The translations under genes were made by a program, and so were the position numbers. This document shows, in pieces, positions 36,892-45,759 of a stretch of DNA of 64,000 bases. The notes below the pieces were generated by a model. The model saw only the letters and a list, made by a program, of their open reading frames with translations. It did not search any database and was not told the DNA's origin. Location of the stretch: NCBI RefSeq assembly GCF_003955715.1, contig NZ_CP034463.1:1798001-1862000 (forward strand). Reading direction: 5' to 3'. The DNA is from Streptomyces aquilus. Its GTDB lineage: Bacteria > Actinomycetota > Actinomycetes > Streptomycetales > Streptomycetaceae. Within the stretch, counting starts at the first letter, position 1, and every line of letters begins with the position of its first letter.

Positions 36892-37865
36892 GCGGCGGCT
36901 CCCTTGCCGAGGGTGGGGACGACGGCGACCCGGCCGGTGGTCACCCCGTCGCCGACACGCTGCACCGCGGCGGCGGCCTCCGTCAGCGGCACCCGCTCGC
37001 TGACCAGCGGCTTGATGGCGCCCCGGGCGGCGAGTTCGGTGAGCTGTTCGTGGCAGTGCTGGACCAGCTTGGGGTTCTTGGTGTTGTAGAGGCCCCAGTG
37101 CAGACCGAGGATCGAGTAGTTCTTCACCAGGGCGTGGTTGAGACCGGGGCTGGGGATGGTGCCGCTCGCGAAGCCGACGACCACGATCCGCCCCTCGAAG
37201 GCGACGACCTTGGTGGACTGGGTGTAGGCGTCGCCGCCGACCGGGTCGTAGATCACGTCGGCGCCCCGCCCGCCGGTGGCCTCCTTGACCGCGGCGACGA
37301 CATCCTCCGCACGCCGGTCGATCACGACGTCGCAGCCCAACTCCCGGGCCACGGCGGCCTTGTCGGCTCCGCCGACGACACCGATGACCGTGGCGCCGGC
37401 CGCCTTGCCGAGCTGCACGGCGGCGCTGCCGACCCCGCCGGCGGCGGCGTGCACGAGCAGCGTCTCACCGGCCTCGATGCCGGCCCGCCGGTGCAGACCG
37501 AACCAGCCCGTCTGGTAGCCGATGTGCAGCGCGGCGGCCTCGGCGTCGTCCAGCGACTCGGGCGCGGGCAGCAAGGCGGCGGCGTCCGCGACGGCGTACT
37601 CGGCGAAACCGCCGTACGGCAGCGCGGGGTTGGCGAGCACCCGGCGCCCGTCCTCGGTCTCGCCGCAGATCTCCACGCCCGGCGTGAACGGCAGCGGCGG
37701 CCTGACCTGGTAGTGGCCGCGGCACATCAGCACGTCCGGGAAGTTGATGTTCGCGGCACGCACCTTCAACAGGACCTGGCCGTCGCCGGGTGTGGGCGTC
37801 TCGACGTCCGCGAGCCGCATCACCTCACCCGGCTCACCGTTCTCGTGCACTTGCCATGCCTGCAT
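36888..37865 (-). CDS. NADPH:quinone oxidoreductase, zinc-independent MDR family
   Basis: The 325-residue protein is a medium-chain reductase: GEPGEVMRLADV at the N terminus, VRAANINFPDVLMCRGHYQ, and the NADPH fold HAAAGGVGSAAVQLGKA at about 138-154. Zinc-ligand cysteines are absent. It is the first gene of a three-gene operon with two acyl-CoA dehydrogenases and may reduce an enoyl intermediate. Start ATG is close to a -10-like box with a palindrome upstream. Confidence 0.9.
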   Translation of the reverse strand: MQAWQVHENGEPGEVMRLADVETPTPGDGQVLLKVRAANINFPDVLMCRGHYQVRPPLPFTPGVEICGETEDGRRVLANPALPYGGFAEYAVADAAALLPAPESLDDAEAAALHIGYQTGWFGLHRRAGIEAGETLLVHAAAGGVGSAAVQLGKAAGATVIGVVGGADKAAVARELGCDVVIDRRAEDVVAAVKEATGGRGADVIYDPVGGDAYTQSTKVVAFEGRIVVVGFASGTIPSPGLNHALVKNYSILGLHWGLYNTKNPKLVQHCHEQLTELAARGAIKPLVSERVPLTEAAAAVQRVGDGVTTGRVAVVPTLGKGAAA

Positions 37866-37909
37866 GCGATGCCTCCACGCGACTACGTCGTACGACCTGG
37901 GGTAGTCGC

Positions 37910-37926
37910 ATACTAAGCGGTCGCTT
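37910..37926 (-). promoter_or_regulatory. Promoter -10 box overlapped by an AAGCG-GT-CGCTT palindrome
   Basis: On the minus strand TAGTAT (37910-37915) fits a -10 box for the oxidoreductase/acyl-CoA dehydrogenase operon. The palindrome AAGCGGTCGCTT (37915-37926) touches it on the upstream side, placing a repressor between -35 and -10. The TetR gene near 47.7 kb is a formal candidate but its own site differs. Confidence 0.5.
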
Positions 37927-37951
37927 GCCGTTCAGGGAACAGTAGCGTCCG

Positions 37952-38053
37952 TCACGACCGCCACGGCTTCACGACCGCCGCGGCTTCCCGACCGCTTCGG
38001 CTTCCCGACCGTTTCGGCTTCACCACCACCGCGGCCTCACGGCCGCTTCGGCT
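37952..38053. repeat. Six 17-bp tandem repeats ending at the stop codon of the XRE gene
   Basis: Six 17-bp units of the type TCACGACCGCCACGGCT run head to tail. The sixth (38037-38053) is the 3' end of the minus-strand XRE-cupin gene: its first three bases are the stop codon and the rest encodes KPKRP. The other five units lie downstream of the gene. The unit is not a multiple of three. Nothing else is seen in this 171-bp gap besides the promoter at its other end. Confidence 0.88.
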
Positions 38054-38618
38054 TCGCCCGTACGTGCATCCGCTCCCCCTGCGGCCCGAACAGACTCAGG
38101 AACTCCGCCGGCCCCTCCCCCGTGGACCCGAACCAGTGCGGCACCCGCGTGTCGAACTCGGCGGCCTCCCCCGCGCTCATCACCACGTCGTGCTCGCCGA
38201 GAACGACCCGCAGCCGCCCCGCCAGCACGTACAGCCACTCGTAACCCTCATGGGTACGCAGCTCGGGCTCCTCGGTGCGCTGGGGCACCAGCACCTTGTA
38301 CGCCTGGAGGCCGCCGGGCTGCCGGGTCAGCGGCCAGTAGGTGCGCCCGTGCCGCACGAGCGGCGTGGCCCGCACCCGCGGATCGCCCACCGGCGGCGTC
38401 CCGACCAGCTCGTCCAGCGGCACCTGGTGCGCCTGCGCGATCGGCAGCAGCAGCTCCAGGCTGGGCTTGCGCAGCCCCGACTCCAGGCGGGACAGGGTGC
38501 TGACGGAGATGCCGGTCACCTCGGACAGCGCGGAGAGAGTCACCTCGCGCTCTTTACGGATCCGCCGCAGCCGCGGCCCCACGTCGGCGAGAACACCCTC
38601 TACTTCTTCAGCACTCAT
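38037..38618 (-). CDS. XRE-type helix-turn-helix regulator with C-terminal cupin
   Basis: The 193-residue protein has an XRE DNA-binding domain (RLRRIRKEREVTLSALSEV, ISVSTLSRLESGLRKPSLELLL) followed by a cupin sensor (HEGYEWLYVLAGRLRVVLGEHDVVMSAGE, read here in the segments HEGYEWLYVL and GEAAEFDTRVPHWFG). This layout is common in regulators of amino-acid or redox genes. It is divergent from a thioredoxin-reductase-like gene that it probably controls. The start ATG coincides with the predicted transcription start, so the mRNA may be leaderless. Confidence 0.9.
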   Translation of the reverse strand: MSAEEVEGVLADVGPRLRRIRKEREVTLSALSEVTGISVSTLSRLESGLRKPSLELLLPIAQAHQVPLDELVGTPPVGDPRVRATPLVRHGRTYWPLTRQPGGLQAYKVLVPQRTEEPELRTHEGYEWLYVLAGRLRVVLGEHDVVMSAGEAAEFDTRVPHWFGSTGEGPAEFLSLFGPQGERMHVRAKPKRP

Positions 38619-38624
38619 GCCCGT

Positions 38625-38653
38625 ATTGCAGAATCGGCAAAGACGTTTGTCAA
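38625..38653 (-). promoter_or_regulatory. Consensus-like promoter for the XRE gene with overlapping palindrome
   Basis: On the minus strand TTGACA (38648-38653) is followed after exactly 17 bases by TGCAAT (38625-38630). The inverted repeat TTGC-AGAATCG-GCAA (38626-38640) covers the -10 box, a good place for autorepression. The transcription start would fall at about 38618, the ATG itself. Confidence 0.65.
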
Positions 38654-38682
38654 TCCCGCACCGGCAGCGCGACCGTGGCGGC

Positions 38683-39612
38683 ATGACTGACACCCACGCA
38701 TACGAAGTGATCGTGATCGGTGGCGGCGCGGCCGGCCTCTCCGCGGCGCTGGTCCTGGGCCGCGCGAGGCGCCGGACGCTCGTCGTCGACGCGGGCGAGC
38801 CCCGCAACGCGCCGTCCGCCCACATGCAGGGCTATCTGACCCGGGACGGCATGTCCCCGGCCGAGTTCCTGGCGACCGGCCGCGAGGAGATCGCCCGGTA
38901 CGGCGTCGAGCTGGTCCGGGACCGGGTGGTCGAGGTGGCCGAGGGATTCGCCGTGACCCTGGAGAGCGGTCGCACGCTCCAGGCCCGCCGCCTGGTCGTC
39001 GCCACCGGCCTCAAGGACGAGCTCCCGGCCGTCCCCGGCGTCGCCGAGCGCTTCGGCAAGGACGTCCTGCACTGCCCGTACTGCCACGGCTGGGAGGTCC
39101 GCGACCAGGCCTTCGGCGTCCTCGCGACGACCCCGCTGAGCGTGCACCAGGCGCTGATCGTGTCCCAGTGGTCGAAGGACGTGACGTTCTTCCTGCACAC
39201 GGTCGCGGAGTCCGACCTGTCGGACGACGACCTGCGCAGGCTCGCGGCGGCGGGCGTGAAGGTGGTGCCGGGCGAGGTCGCGGGCCTGCGGGTCGAGGCC
39301 GACCGCCTGACGGGCGTACGCCTGACCGACGGCTCGGTACACGCACGTCAGGCGCTGTTCGTCGCGCCGCGCGCGGTTCCGCAGAACGGCCTCCTGGCCC
39401 AGCTCGGCGCCGAGCTGAACGAGACCCCGTTCGGCGCGTACCCCGTGGTCGACGCGACGGGGCAGACGACCGTCCCCGGCGTGTGGGCGGTGGGCAACGC
39501 GATGGGCTTCGCCGAGCAGGTGATCAACGCGGCGGCGGGCGGCTACCGGGCCGGGGCCACGATCAACGGGGAGCTGCTCATGACCGACCTCGACTCGGCC
39601 GTCCAGGTGTAG
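38683..39612 (+). CDS. Thioredoxin-reductase-like NAD(P)/FAD oxidoreductase
   Basis: The 309-residue flavoprotein has VIVIGGGAAGLSAALVLGRA (FAD fold), a redox-active CPYC pair (Cys131, Cys134) followed by HGWEVRDQ, and GVWAVGNAMGFAEQVINAAAGGY near the C terminus. The lack of a clear second NADPH motif places it with the thioredoxin-reductase-like group rather than true TrxB. It is divergent from the XRE-cupin gene. Physiological partner unknown. Confidence 0.88.
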   Translation: MTDTHAYEVIVIGGGAAGLSAALVLGRARRRTLVVDAGEPRNAPSAHMQGYLTRDGMSPAEFLATGREEIARYGVELVRDRVVEVAEGFAVTLESGRTLQARRLVVATGLKDELPAVPGVAERFGKDVLHCPYCHGWEVRDQAFGVLATTPLSVHQALIVSQWSKDVTFFLHTVAESDLSDDDLRRLAAAGVKVVPGEVAGLRVEADRLTGVRLTDGSVHARQALFVAPRAVPQNGLLAQLGAELNETPFGAYPVVDATGQTTVPGVWAVGNAMGFAEQVINAAAGGYRAGATINGELLMTDLDSAVQV

Positions 39613-39641
39613 ACCCGCCGCCTCCGGTGCACGATTGCTGC

Positions 39642-41180
39642 ATGCTTCTTGCCCGGCTGGCCCAGGTGTCCCAGGAGGTCGCCGCGACCTCGGCACGGTC
39701 GAAGAAGATCGCGCTGCTCGCGGAGCTGTTCCGGGAGGCGGAGCCCGACGACGTGCCGATCGCCATCCCGTACCTCGCGGGACGGCTTCCCCAGGGGCGA
39801 CTGGGGGTGGGCTGGAAGGTGTTGAGCCGTCCGGTCCCCCCGGCCGCCGAGCCGAGCCTCACCGTCGCCGCCGTGGACGCCCTGCTCACCGAGCTGGGCA
39901 AAGTGTCGGGCACCGGCTCCCAGGCCGAACGAGCGAGACTCGTGGGCGAGTTGATGGGCGCGGCCACCGAGCCGGAACAACGCTTCCTCCTCGGTCTGCT
40001 CAGCGGTGAGGTACGCCAGGGCGCCCTGGACGCCGTCGCCACCGAGGGCCTCGCCCAGGCCACCCAGACGCCGTCCGCCGACGTCCGCCGCGCGGTCATG
40101 CTCGCCGGTTCCCTCCAGACCGTCGCCGAGGCACTGCTCGCGGACGGCCCCGAGGCCCTCGACCGCTTCCGTCTCACCGTCGGCCGCCCGGTGCTGCCGA
40201 TGCTGGCGCACAGCGCCACGTCCGTGGCCGAGGCGGTCGGGAAGCTCGGCGCGTGCGCGGTCGAGGAGAAGCTCGACGGCATCCGCGTCCAGGTGCACCG
40301 CGACGGCGACACCGTCCACGTGTACACCCGCACCCTCGACGACATCACCGACCGCCTCCCCGAACTGACGGCCGCGGCCCGCGAGTTGAGGGGTGACCGC
40401 TTCATCCTCGACGGCGAGGTCATCTCCTTCGACGCGGCCGGGCGGCCCCGCTCCTTCCAGGAGACGGCGGGCCGGGTCGGCTCCCGCGTGGACGTGGCCA
40501 CGGCGGCCGAACAGGTCCCCGTCTCCCCCGTGTTCTTCGACGCCCTGTCGGTCGACGGCCACGACCTCCTGGACCTGCCCTTCGCGCAGCGGCACACGGA
40601 ACTGGCCCGGCTCGTCCCCGAGCCGATGCGGGTGCGCCGGACGCTGGTGTCCGGGCCGGACGACGTCGGCGCGGCGGAGTCCTTCCTCGCCGAGACGCTG
40701 GAGCGCGGCCACGAGGGCGTGGTGGTGAAGTCCCTCGACGCCCCCTACAGCGCGGGCCGCCGTGGCGCGTCCTGGCTGAAGGTCAAGCCCGTCCACACCC
40801 TCGACCTGGTCGTCCTGGCCGCCGAGTGGGGTCACGGCCGGCGCACCGGCAAGCTGTCCAACCTGCACCTGGGAGCGCGGCGGGAGGACGGCTCGTACGC
40901 GATGCTCGGCAAGACCTTCAAGGGCATGACCGACGCGATGCTGACCTGGCAGACCGAGCGGCTCCAGGCACTGGCCACCGGCACCGACGGCTACGTGGTG
41001 ACCGTACGTCCCGAGCTCGTCGTGGAGATCGCCTACGACGGTCTGCAGCGGTCCACCCGCTACCCGGCCGGCGTCACCCTGCGTTTCGCCCGCGTGGTCC
41101 GCTACCGCGAGGACAAGCGCCCGGAGGAGGCGGACACCGTGGAGACCCTGCTGGCCGCGCATCCCGAGGTGAAGCCGTGA
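39642..41180 (+). CDS. ligB: ATP-dependent DNA ligase (LigB type)
   Basis: The 512-residue enzyme has the nucleotidyltransferase motif EEKLDGIRVQ with Lys210 as the AMP acceptor, motif III GDRFILDGEVI, motif IV LERGHEGVVVKSLDAPY and motif V SWLKVKPVHTLDLVV. An N-terminal helical DNA-binding region precedes it, as in mycobacterial LigB (about 507 aa). It is separate from the essential NAD-dependent LigA and likely acts in repair. The GTG of the NUDIX gene overlaps its stop. Confidence 0.92.
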   Translation: MLLARLAQVSQEVAATSARSKKIALLAELFREAEPDDVPIAIPYLAGRLPQGRLGVGWKVLSRPVPPAAEPSLTVAAVDALLTELGKVSGTGSQAERARLVGELMGAATEPEQRFLLGLLSGEVRQGALDAVATEGLAQATQTPSADVRRAVMLAGSLQTVAEALLADGPEALDRFRLTVGRPVLPMLAHSATSVAEAVGKLGACAVEEKLDGIRVQVHRDGDTVHVYTRTLDDITDRLPELTAAARELRGDRFILDGEVISFDAAGRPRSFQETAGRVGSRVDVATAAEQVPVSPVFFDALSVDGHDLLDLPFAQRHTELARLVPEPMRVRRTLVSGPDDVGAAESFLAETLERGHEGVVVKSLDAPYSAGRRGASWLKVKPVHTLDLVVLAAEWGHGRRTGKLSNLHLGARREDGSYAMLGKTFKGMTDAMLTWQTERLQALATGTDGYVVTVRPELVVEIAYDGLQRSTRYPAGVTLRFARVVRYREDKRPEEADTVETLLAAHPEVKP

Positions 41181-41638
41181 GGACGAGCGCCGGTCTGCTG
41201 CTGTTCCGGCGCACCGAGGCCGGCATCGAGGTGCTCCTGGGCCACATGGGCGGCCCGTTCTTCGCCCGCCGGGACGCCGGGGCGTGGACGGTCCCCAAGG
41301 GCGAGTACGTGCCCGACGAGGAGCCGGCCTGGGAGGCCGCCCGGCGTGAGTTCCGGGAGGAGCTCGGGCTGGCGCCGCCGGACGGGGACGCCGTGCCGCT
41401 GGGCGAGGTCAGGCAGTCGGGCGGCAAGCTCGTCACCGTCTGGGCGATCGAGGCCGACCTCGACCCCGCGACCGTCGTCCCGGGCACGTTCCGGATGGAG
41501 TGGCCGCCGAAGTCGGGACGGCAGCAGGAGTTCCCGGAGCTGGACCGCGTGGCCTGGTTTCCCGTGGAGCGCGCCCGCGAGGTGATCGTCACGGCACAGG
41601 CCACGTTTCTCGACCGGCTGGCGGAGCACTCGCCCTGA
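41177..41638 (+). CDS. NUDIX hydrolase
   Basis: The 153-residue protein has a complete Nudix box at residues 42-64 (G42, the REFREELG core with Glu58, Glu61 and Glu62). The N terminus RTSAGLLLFRR and PKGEYVPDEEP are typical of the diadenosine-polyphosphate/NDP-sugar branch. It is translationally coupled to the DNA ligase gene by a 4-bp overlap, suggesting nucleotide housekeeping tied to repair. Confidence 0.9.
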   Translation: MRTSAGLLLFRRTEAGIEVLLGHMGGPFFARRDAGAWTVPKGEYVPDEEPAWEAARREFREELGLAPPDGDAVPLGEVRQSGGKLVTVWAIEADLDPATVVPGTFRMEWPPKSGRQQEFPELDRVAWFPVERAREVIVTAQATFLDRLAEHSP

Positions 41639-41705
41639 CACGTTGCGGCGGGGCCCGCCGCGCGGGAAGGTCGAAACACAGGTCCGCTCCCCCAGGAGGT
41701 CGGTC

Positions 41706-43091
41706 ATGCCCATCGCGACGGTGAACCCGGCGAACGGCGAGACGCTCAAGACGTACGAGGCCATGGGCGCCGAGGAGATCGAGCGCCGGCTCCAGCTCGC
41801 GGAGGCCACCTTCCGCACCTACCGGACGACGCCGTTCGCCGAACGCGCCAAGCTGCTGCACCGGGCGGCGGAGCTGCTCGACGGCATGCAGCAGGACATC
41901 GGCCGGGTCATGACCACCGAGATGGGCAAGCCCGTCAAGCAGGCCCGCGCCGAGGCCGCCAAGTGCGCCAAGGCGATGCGCTGGTACGCCGAGCACGCCG
42001 AGTCGCTGCTGGCCGACGAGGAGCCCGCCGACGCCGACGTGAAGGACTCCGGCGCGTCCCGGGCCCTGGTGCGCTACCGCCCGCTGGGCCCGGTGCTCGC
42101 GGTGATGCCGTGGAACTTCCCGCTCTGGCAGGTCGTCCGGTTCGCCGCGCCCGCGTTGATGGCGGGCAACGTCGGCCTGCTCAAGCACGCCTCGAACGTC
42201 CCCCAGACCGCCCTGTTCCTGGAGGACCTGTTCCACCAGGCGGGCTACACCGAGGGCACCTTCCAGACCCTGCTCATCGGGTCCGGCGCGGTCGAGGAGA
42301 TCCTGCGCGACGAGCGCGTCAAGGCGGCCACCCTCACCGGCAGTGAGCCCGCGGGCCGCTCGGTCGCCGCGACCTGCGGTGACATGGTGAAGAAGACGGT
42401 CCTCGAACTCGGCGGCAGTGACCCGTACGTCGTCATGCCGTCCGCGGACATCGACCGGGCGGCCGAGATCGCCGTGACGGCACGGGTGCAGAACAACGGC
42501 CAGTCGTGCATCGCCGCGAAGCGCTTCATCGTGCACGCCGACGTGTACGACGCCTTCGCCGAGAAGTTCGTGCGGGGCATGCAGACGCTGAAGGTCGGCG
42601 ACCCGATGGACGAGGCCACCGACGTCGGCCCGCTCGCCACCGAGCAGGGACGCGCGGACCTGGAGGAACTCGTCGACGACGCGACCCGCAGCGGCGCACG
42701 GGTGCTCTGCGGCGGCGAGCGGCCCGAGGGCGACGGCTGGTACTACCGGCCGACCGTCCTCACCGACATCACCCGCGAGATGCGCATCCACCGTGAGGAG
42801 GCCTTCGGGCCGGTGGCCACGCTGTACCGGGTGCACGACCTCGACGAGGCGGTGCTGCTCGCCAACGACTCGCCGTTCGGCCTGAGTTCGAACGTGTGGA
42901 CGCGGGACGAGGCCGAGGTCGACCGTTTCGTACGGGATCTCGAAGCCGGTGCCGTGTACGTCAACGGGATGACCGCGTCGCATCCGGCGTTCCCGTTCGG
43001 CGGCGTGAAGCGGTCCGGTTACGGGCGTGAGCTGTCCGGGCACGGAATCCGCGAGTTCTGCAACATCACGACGGTTTGGCACGGAGCGTGA
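41706..43091 (+). CDS. NADP-type succinate-semialdehyde dehydrogenase family protein
   Basis: The 461-residue enzyme is a short SSADH: MPWNFPLWQVVRFAAPALMAGN, general base Glu234 in LELGGSDPYVV and nucleophile Cys268 in NNGQSCIAAKRF. The MPIATVNPANGE start and LELGGSDP are diagnostic of the actinobacterial SSADH subgroup. It converts succinate semialdehyde to succinate (GABA route). CAGGAGG precedes the ATG. Confidence 0.92.
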   Translation: MPIATVNPANGETLKTYEAMGAEEIERRLQLAEATFRTYRTTPFAERAKLLHRAAELLDGMQQDIGRVMTTEMGKPVKQARAEAAKCAKAMRWYAEHAESLLADEEPADADVKDSGASRALVRYRPLGPVLAVMPWNFPLWQVVRFAAPALMAGNVGLLKHASNVPQTALFLEDLFHQAGYTEGTFQTLLIGSGAVEEILRDERVKAATLTGSEPAGRSVAATCGDMVKKTVLELGGSDPYVVMPSADIDRAAEIAVTARVQNNGQSCIAAKRFIVHADVYDAFAEKFVRGMQTLKVGDPMDEATDVGPLATEQGRADLEELVDDATRSGARVLCGGERPEGDGWYYRPTVLTDITREMRIHREEAFGPVATLYRVHDLDEAVLLANDSPFGLSSNVWTRDEAEVDRFVRDLEAGAVYVNGMTASHPAFPFGGVKRSGYGRELSGHGIREFCNITTVWHGA

Positions 43092-43116
43092 CGCTTGCGC
43101 GGCTAACATCCCCGGT

Positions 43117-43353
43117 GTGAACCGTGAAGTGACTCTGCCGCTGATCGTCGACGACCGGGGCACCTTGCAGGTGTCTGCGGCCGATGTGAGCAAGTTGTTG
43201 CGCACGGTCGGGGGGCGGTGGCTGCACCTTGTCGAGGCGGGCGAGGAGGGCCTCGACGAGGACACGGTGGCCGCGTTGACCATCGAATTGGCCAAGCTCG
43301 CCGATCGCATCGATGTGGCCTGCATTGCGCACAGTAGCGGCGGCGCGTCGTGA
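43117..43353 (+). CDS. Small conserved protein preceding rppA
   Basis: A 78-residue acidic protein (VNREVTLPLIVDD, ADVSKLLRTVGGRWLHLVEAG, DEDTVAALTIELAKLADRID). No membrane segment or known motif. I do not recognise a function. The GTG at 43117 is followed by well-phased codons; a second GTG two bases earlier is out of frame. It is placed just upstream of the polyketide synthase operon. Confidence 0.7.
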   Translation: MNREVTLPLIVDDRGTLQVSAADVSKLLRTVGGRWLHLVEAGEEGLDEDTVAALTIELAKLADRIDVACIAHSSGGAS

Positions 43354-43481
43354 AGGTCGTTGCACCGGCCCCTGTTTGGAACCCGACCCGTCCCTGAAAC
43401 GGAGTAACCCCGCGCGAAGTCGTCTGCCCCTCGGGTGATCGTGGACTGGACCACCCTCTGAGGCGAAAGCAGGCACGGATC

Positions 43482-44543
43482 ATGGCGACTTTGTGCAGAC
43501 CCTCGGTGTCCGTTCCAGAGCACGTGATCACGATGGAGGAGACGCTGGAGCTGGCGCGCTCCCGGCACTCGGACCATCCCCAACTGCCGCTGGCCCTCCG
43601 GCTGATCGAGAACACCGGGGTCCGCACACGGCACATCGTGCAGCCGATCGAGGAGACCCTGAAGCATCCCGGCTTCGAGGAGCGCAACAAGGTCTATGTG
43701 GCCGAGGCGAAGGCCAGGGTGCCGGCGGTGGTGCAACGAGCACTGGACGACGCCGAGGTCCTGGCATCTGACATCGATGTCATCATCTATGTCTCCTGCA
43801 CGGGCTTCATGATGCCGTCGCTGACCGCCTGGCTGATCAACGAGATGGACTTCGACAGCACCACCCGGCAGATCCCCATAGCCCAGCTGGGCTGTGCGGC
43901 CGGCGGGGCGGCCATCAACCGGGCGCACGACTTCTGCACCGCCTACCCGGAGGCCAACGCGCTCATCGTGGCCTGCGAGTTCTGCTCGCTGTGCTACCAG
44001 CCCACCGACCTCGGCATCGGGAACCTGCTGTCCAACGGCCTGTTCGGCGACGGCATCGCGGCCGCCGTGGTGCGCGGCAAGGGCGGCGAGGGCATCGCCC
44101 TGGAGCGCAACGGCTCCTACCTGATCCCCAAGACCGAGGACTGGATCATGTACGACGTCCGGGCCACGGGCTTCCACTTCCAGCTGGACAAACGGGTGCC
44201 GGCCACCATGGAGCCGCTCGCGCCGGCGCTCCAGGAACTCGCCGGACGGCACGGCTGGGACGCCGCCGACCTGGACTTCTACATAGTCCACGCGGGTGGG
44301 CCCCGCATCCTCGACGACCTCAGCAAGTTCTTGCAGGTCGACCCGCACGCCTTCCGGTTCAGCCGGGCCACGCTCACCGAGTACGGGAACATCGCCAGCG
44401 CCGTCGTCCTGGACGCGCTGCGCCGGTTGTTCGACGCGGGCGGGGCACCCGACCGGGCGCGCGGGCTGCTCGCCGGGTTCGGGCCCGGCATCACCGCGGA
44501 AATGTCCCTGGGCCGCTGGCGGCGCACCGACGAGACGGACTGA
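43482..44543 (+). CDS. rppA: Type III polyketide synthase, 1,3,6,8-tetrahydroxynaphthalene synthase
   Basis: The 353-residue product has the complete chalcone-synthase-like triad: Cys138 in LGCAAGGAAI, His270 in YIVHAGGPR and Asn303 in TEYGNIASA, at the same numbers as characterised RppA. It condenses five malonyl-CoA units into tetrahydroxynaphthalene, the precursor of flaviolin and HPQ melanin. It is followed directly by a CYP158-like P450 and a cupin, the classic pigment operon of Streptomyces. About 130 bp of non-coding sequence precede it. Confidence 0.95.
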   Translation: MATLCRPSVSVPEHVITMEETLELARSRHSDHPQLPLALRLIENTGVRTRHIVQPIEETLKHPGFEERNKVYVAEAKARVPAVVQRALDDAEVLASDIDVIIYVSCTGFMMPSLTAWLINEMDFDSTTRQIPIAQLGCAAGGAAINRAHDFCTAYPEANALIVACEFCSLCYQPTDLGIGNLLSNGLFGDGIAAAVVRGKGGEGIALERNGSYLIPKTEDWIMYDVRATGFHFQLDKRVPATMEPLAPALQELAGRHGWDAADLDFYIVHAGGPRILDDLSKFLQVDPHAFRFSRATLTEYGNIASAVVLDALRRLFDAGGAPDRARGLLAGFGPGITAEMSLGRWRRTDETD

Positions 44544-44544
44544 C

Positions 44545-45759
44545 ATGACCGAAGAGACGATCACCGAGATCCTGCCGCCCATCCGGCACTGGCCGGCCCT
44601 CGACCTGAGCGGGACCGACTTCGACCCGGTGCTCACCGAGCTGATGCGGGAGGGGCCGGTCACCCGGATCCAGCTGCCCAACGGCGAGGGCTGGGCCTGG
44701 CTGGTCACCCGGTACGACGACGTCCGGATGGTGACCAACGACCCCCGGTTCAGCCGGGAGGCCGTCATGGACCAGCCGGTCACCCGGCTCGCCCCGCACT
44801 TCATCCCCGAGCGGGGCGCCGTCGGTTTCCTGGACCCGCCGGACCACACCCGGCTGCGCCGCACGGTGGCCGCCGCGCTGACCTCGAAGGGCGTGGAGCG
44901 GGTGCGGGAGAAGTCCCGCCGGATGCTGGACGAACTGGTCGACGAGCTGGTGCAGGACGGGCCGCCCGCCGATCTCACCGCCACCGTGCTGACCCCGTTC
45001 CCCATCGCCGTGATCTGCGAGCTGATGGGCGTCCCGGCGGCCGACCGGCACGTCATGCACACGTGGACCCAGCTGATCCTGTCCTCCGCGCACGGCAAGC
45101 AAGTCAGCGAGAAGGCCAAGAAGGAGATGGGCGCCTACTTCGGCGATCTCATCGGGCTGCGGGAGGGCAGCACGGGCGAGGACGTCGCCTCACTGCTCGG
45201 CGCCGCGGTGGGCCGCGGCGAGGTGACGCTGGGCGAGGCCGTGGGGCTCGCGGTGCTGCTCCAGATCGGCGGCGAGGCGGTGACGAACAACAGCGGGCAG
45301 ATGTTCTACCTGCTGCTGACCCGCCCGGACCTGGCGGACCGGCTGCGCACGGAACCGTCGATCCGCCCCCGGGCCATCGACGAACTGCTGCGCTACATCC
45401 CGCACCGCAACGCGGTCGGCCTGTCGCGGATCGCGCTGGAGGACGTGGGCATCCGGGGCGTGCGCATCCGGGCCGGCGACCCGGTCTACGTGTCGTACCT
45501 GGCCGCCAACCGCGATCCGGACGTCTTCCCGTTCCCGGAGACGATCGACTTCACCCGCAGCCCCAACCCGCATGTGTCCTTCGGCTTCGGCCCGCACTAC
45601 TGCCCGGGCGGCATGCTGGCCCGGCTGGAGTCCGAACTGCTGGTGGACGCGCTGCTGGACCGGCTCCCGGGGCTGCGGCTGGCGGTCCCCGCGGACCAGG
45701 TCCCCTTCAAGAAGGGCGCGTTGATCCGCGGTCCCGAGGCGCTTCCGGTGACGTGGTGA
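44545..45759 (+). CDS. cyp158A2: Cytochrome P450, CYP158A family (flaviolin coupling)
   Basis: The 404-residue soluble P450 has haem ligand Cys353 in FGFGPHYCPGG, ExxR in RAIDELLRY and an I-helix reading GGEAVTNNSGQM, which lacks the usual Thr-acid pair exactly as in CYP158A2. That enzyme couples two flaviolin molecules to biflaviolin. Its start lies one base past the rppA stop, so the two are cotranslated. The family symbol is given on motif and context, not on a search. Confidence 0.85.
   Translation: MTEETITEILPPIRHWPALDLSGTDFDPVLTELMREGPVTRIQLPNGEGWAWLVTRYDDVRMVTNDPRFSREAVMDQPVTRLAPHFIPERGAVGFLDPPDHTRLRRTVAAALTSKGVERVREKSRRMLDELVDELVQDGPPADLTATVLTPFPIAVICELMGVPAADRHVMHTWTQLILSSAHGKQVSEKAKKEMGAYFGDLIGLREGSTGEDVASLLGAAVGRGEVTLGEAVGLAVLLQIGGEAVTNNSGQMFYLLLTRPDLADRLRTEPSIRPRAIDELLRYIPHRNAVGLSRIALEDVGIRGVRIRAGDPVYVSYLAANRDPDVFPFPETIDFTRSPNPHVSFGFGPHYCPGGMLARLESELLVDALLDRLPGLRLAVPADQVPFKKGALIRGPEALPVTW

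Noticed and set aside
41645..41661. GCGGCGGG/CCCGCCGC self-complementary run after the NUDIX gene as terminator
   Set aside because: Only one base separates the arms, and the next gene follows at once; it is likely chance in GC-rich sequence.
41589..45119. A 1176-codon minus-strand open frame opposite SSADH, rppA and P450
   Set aside because: GC-rich antisense shadow; the plus-strand genes have complete catalytic residues and ribosome binding sites.
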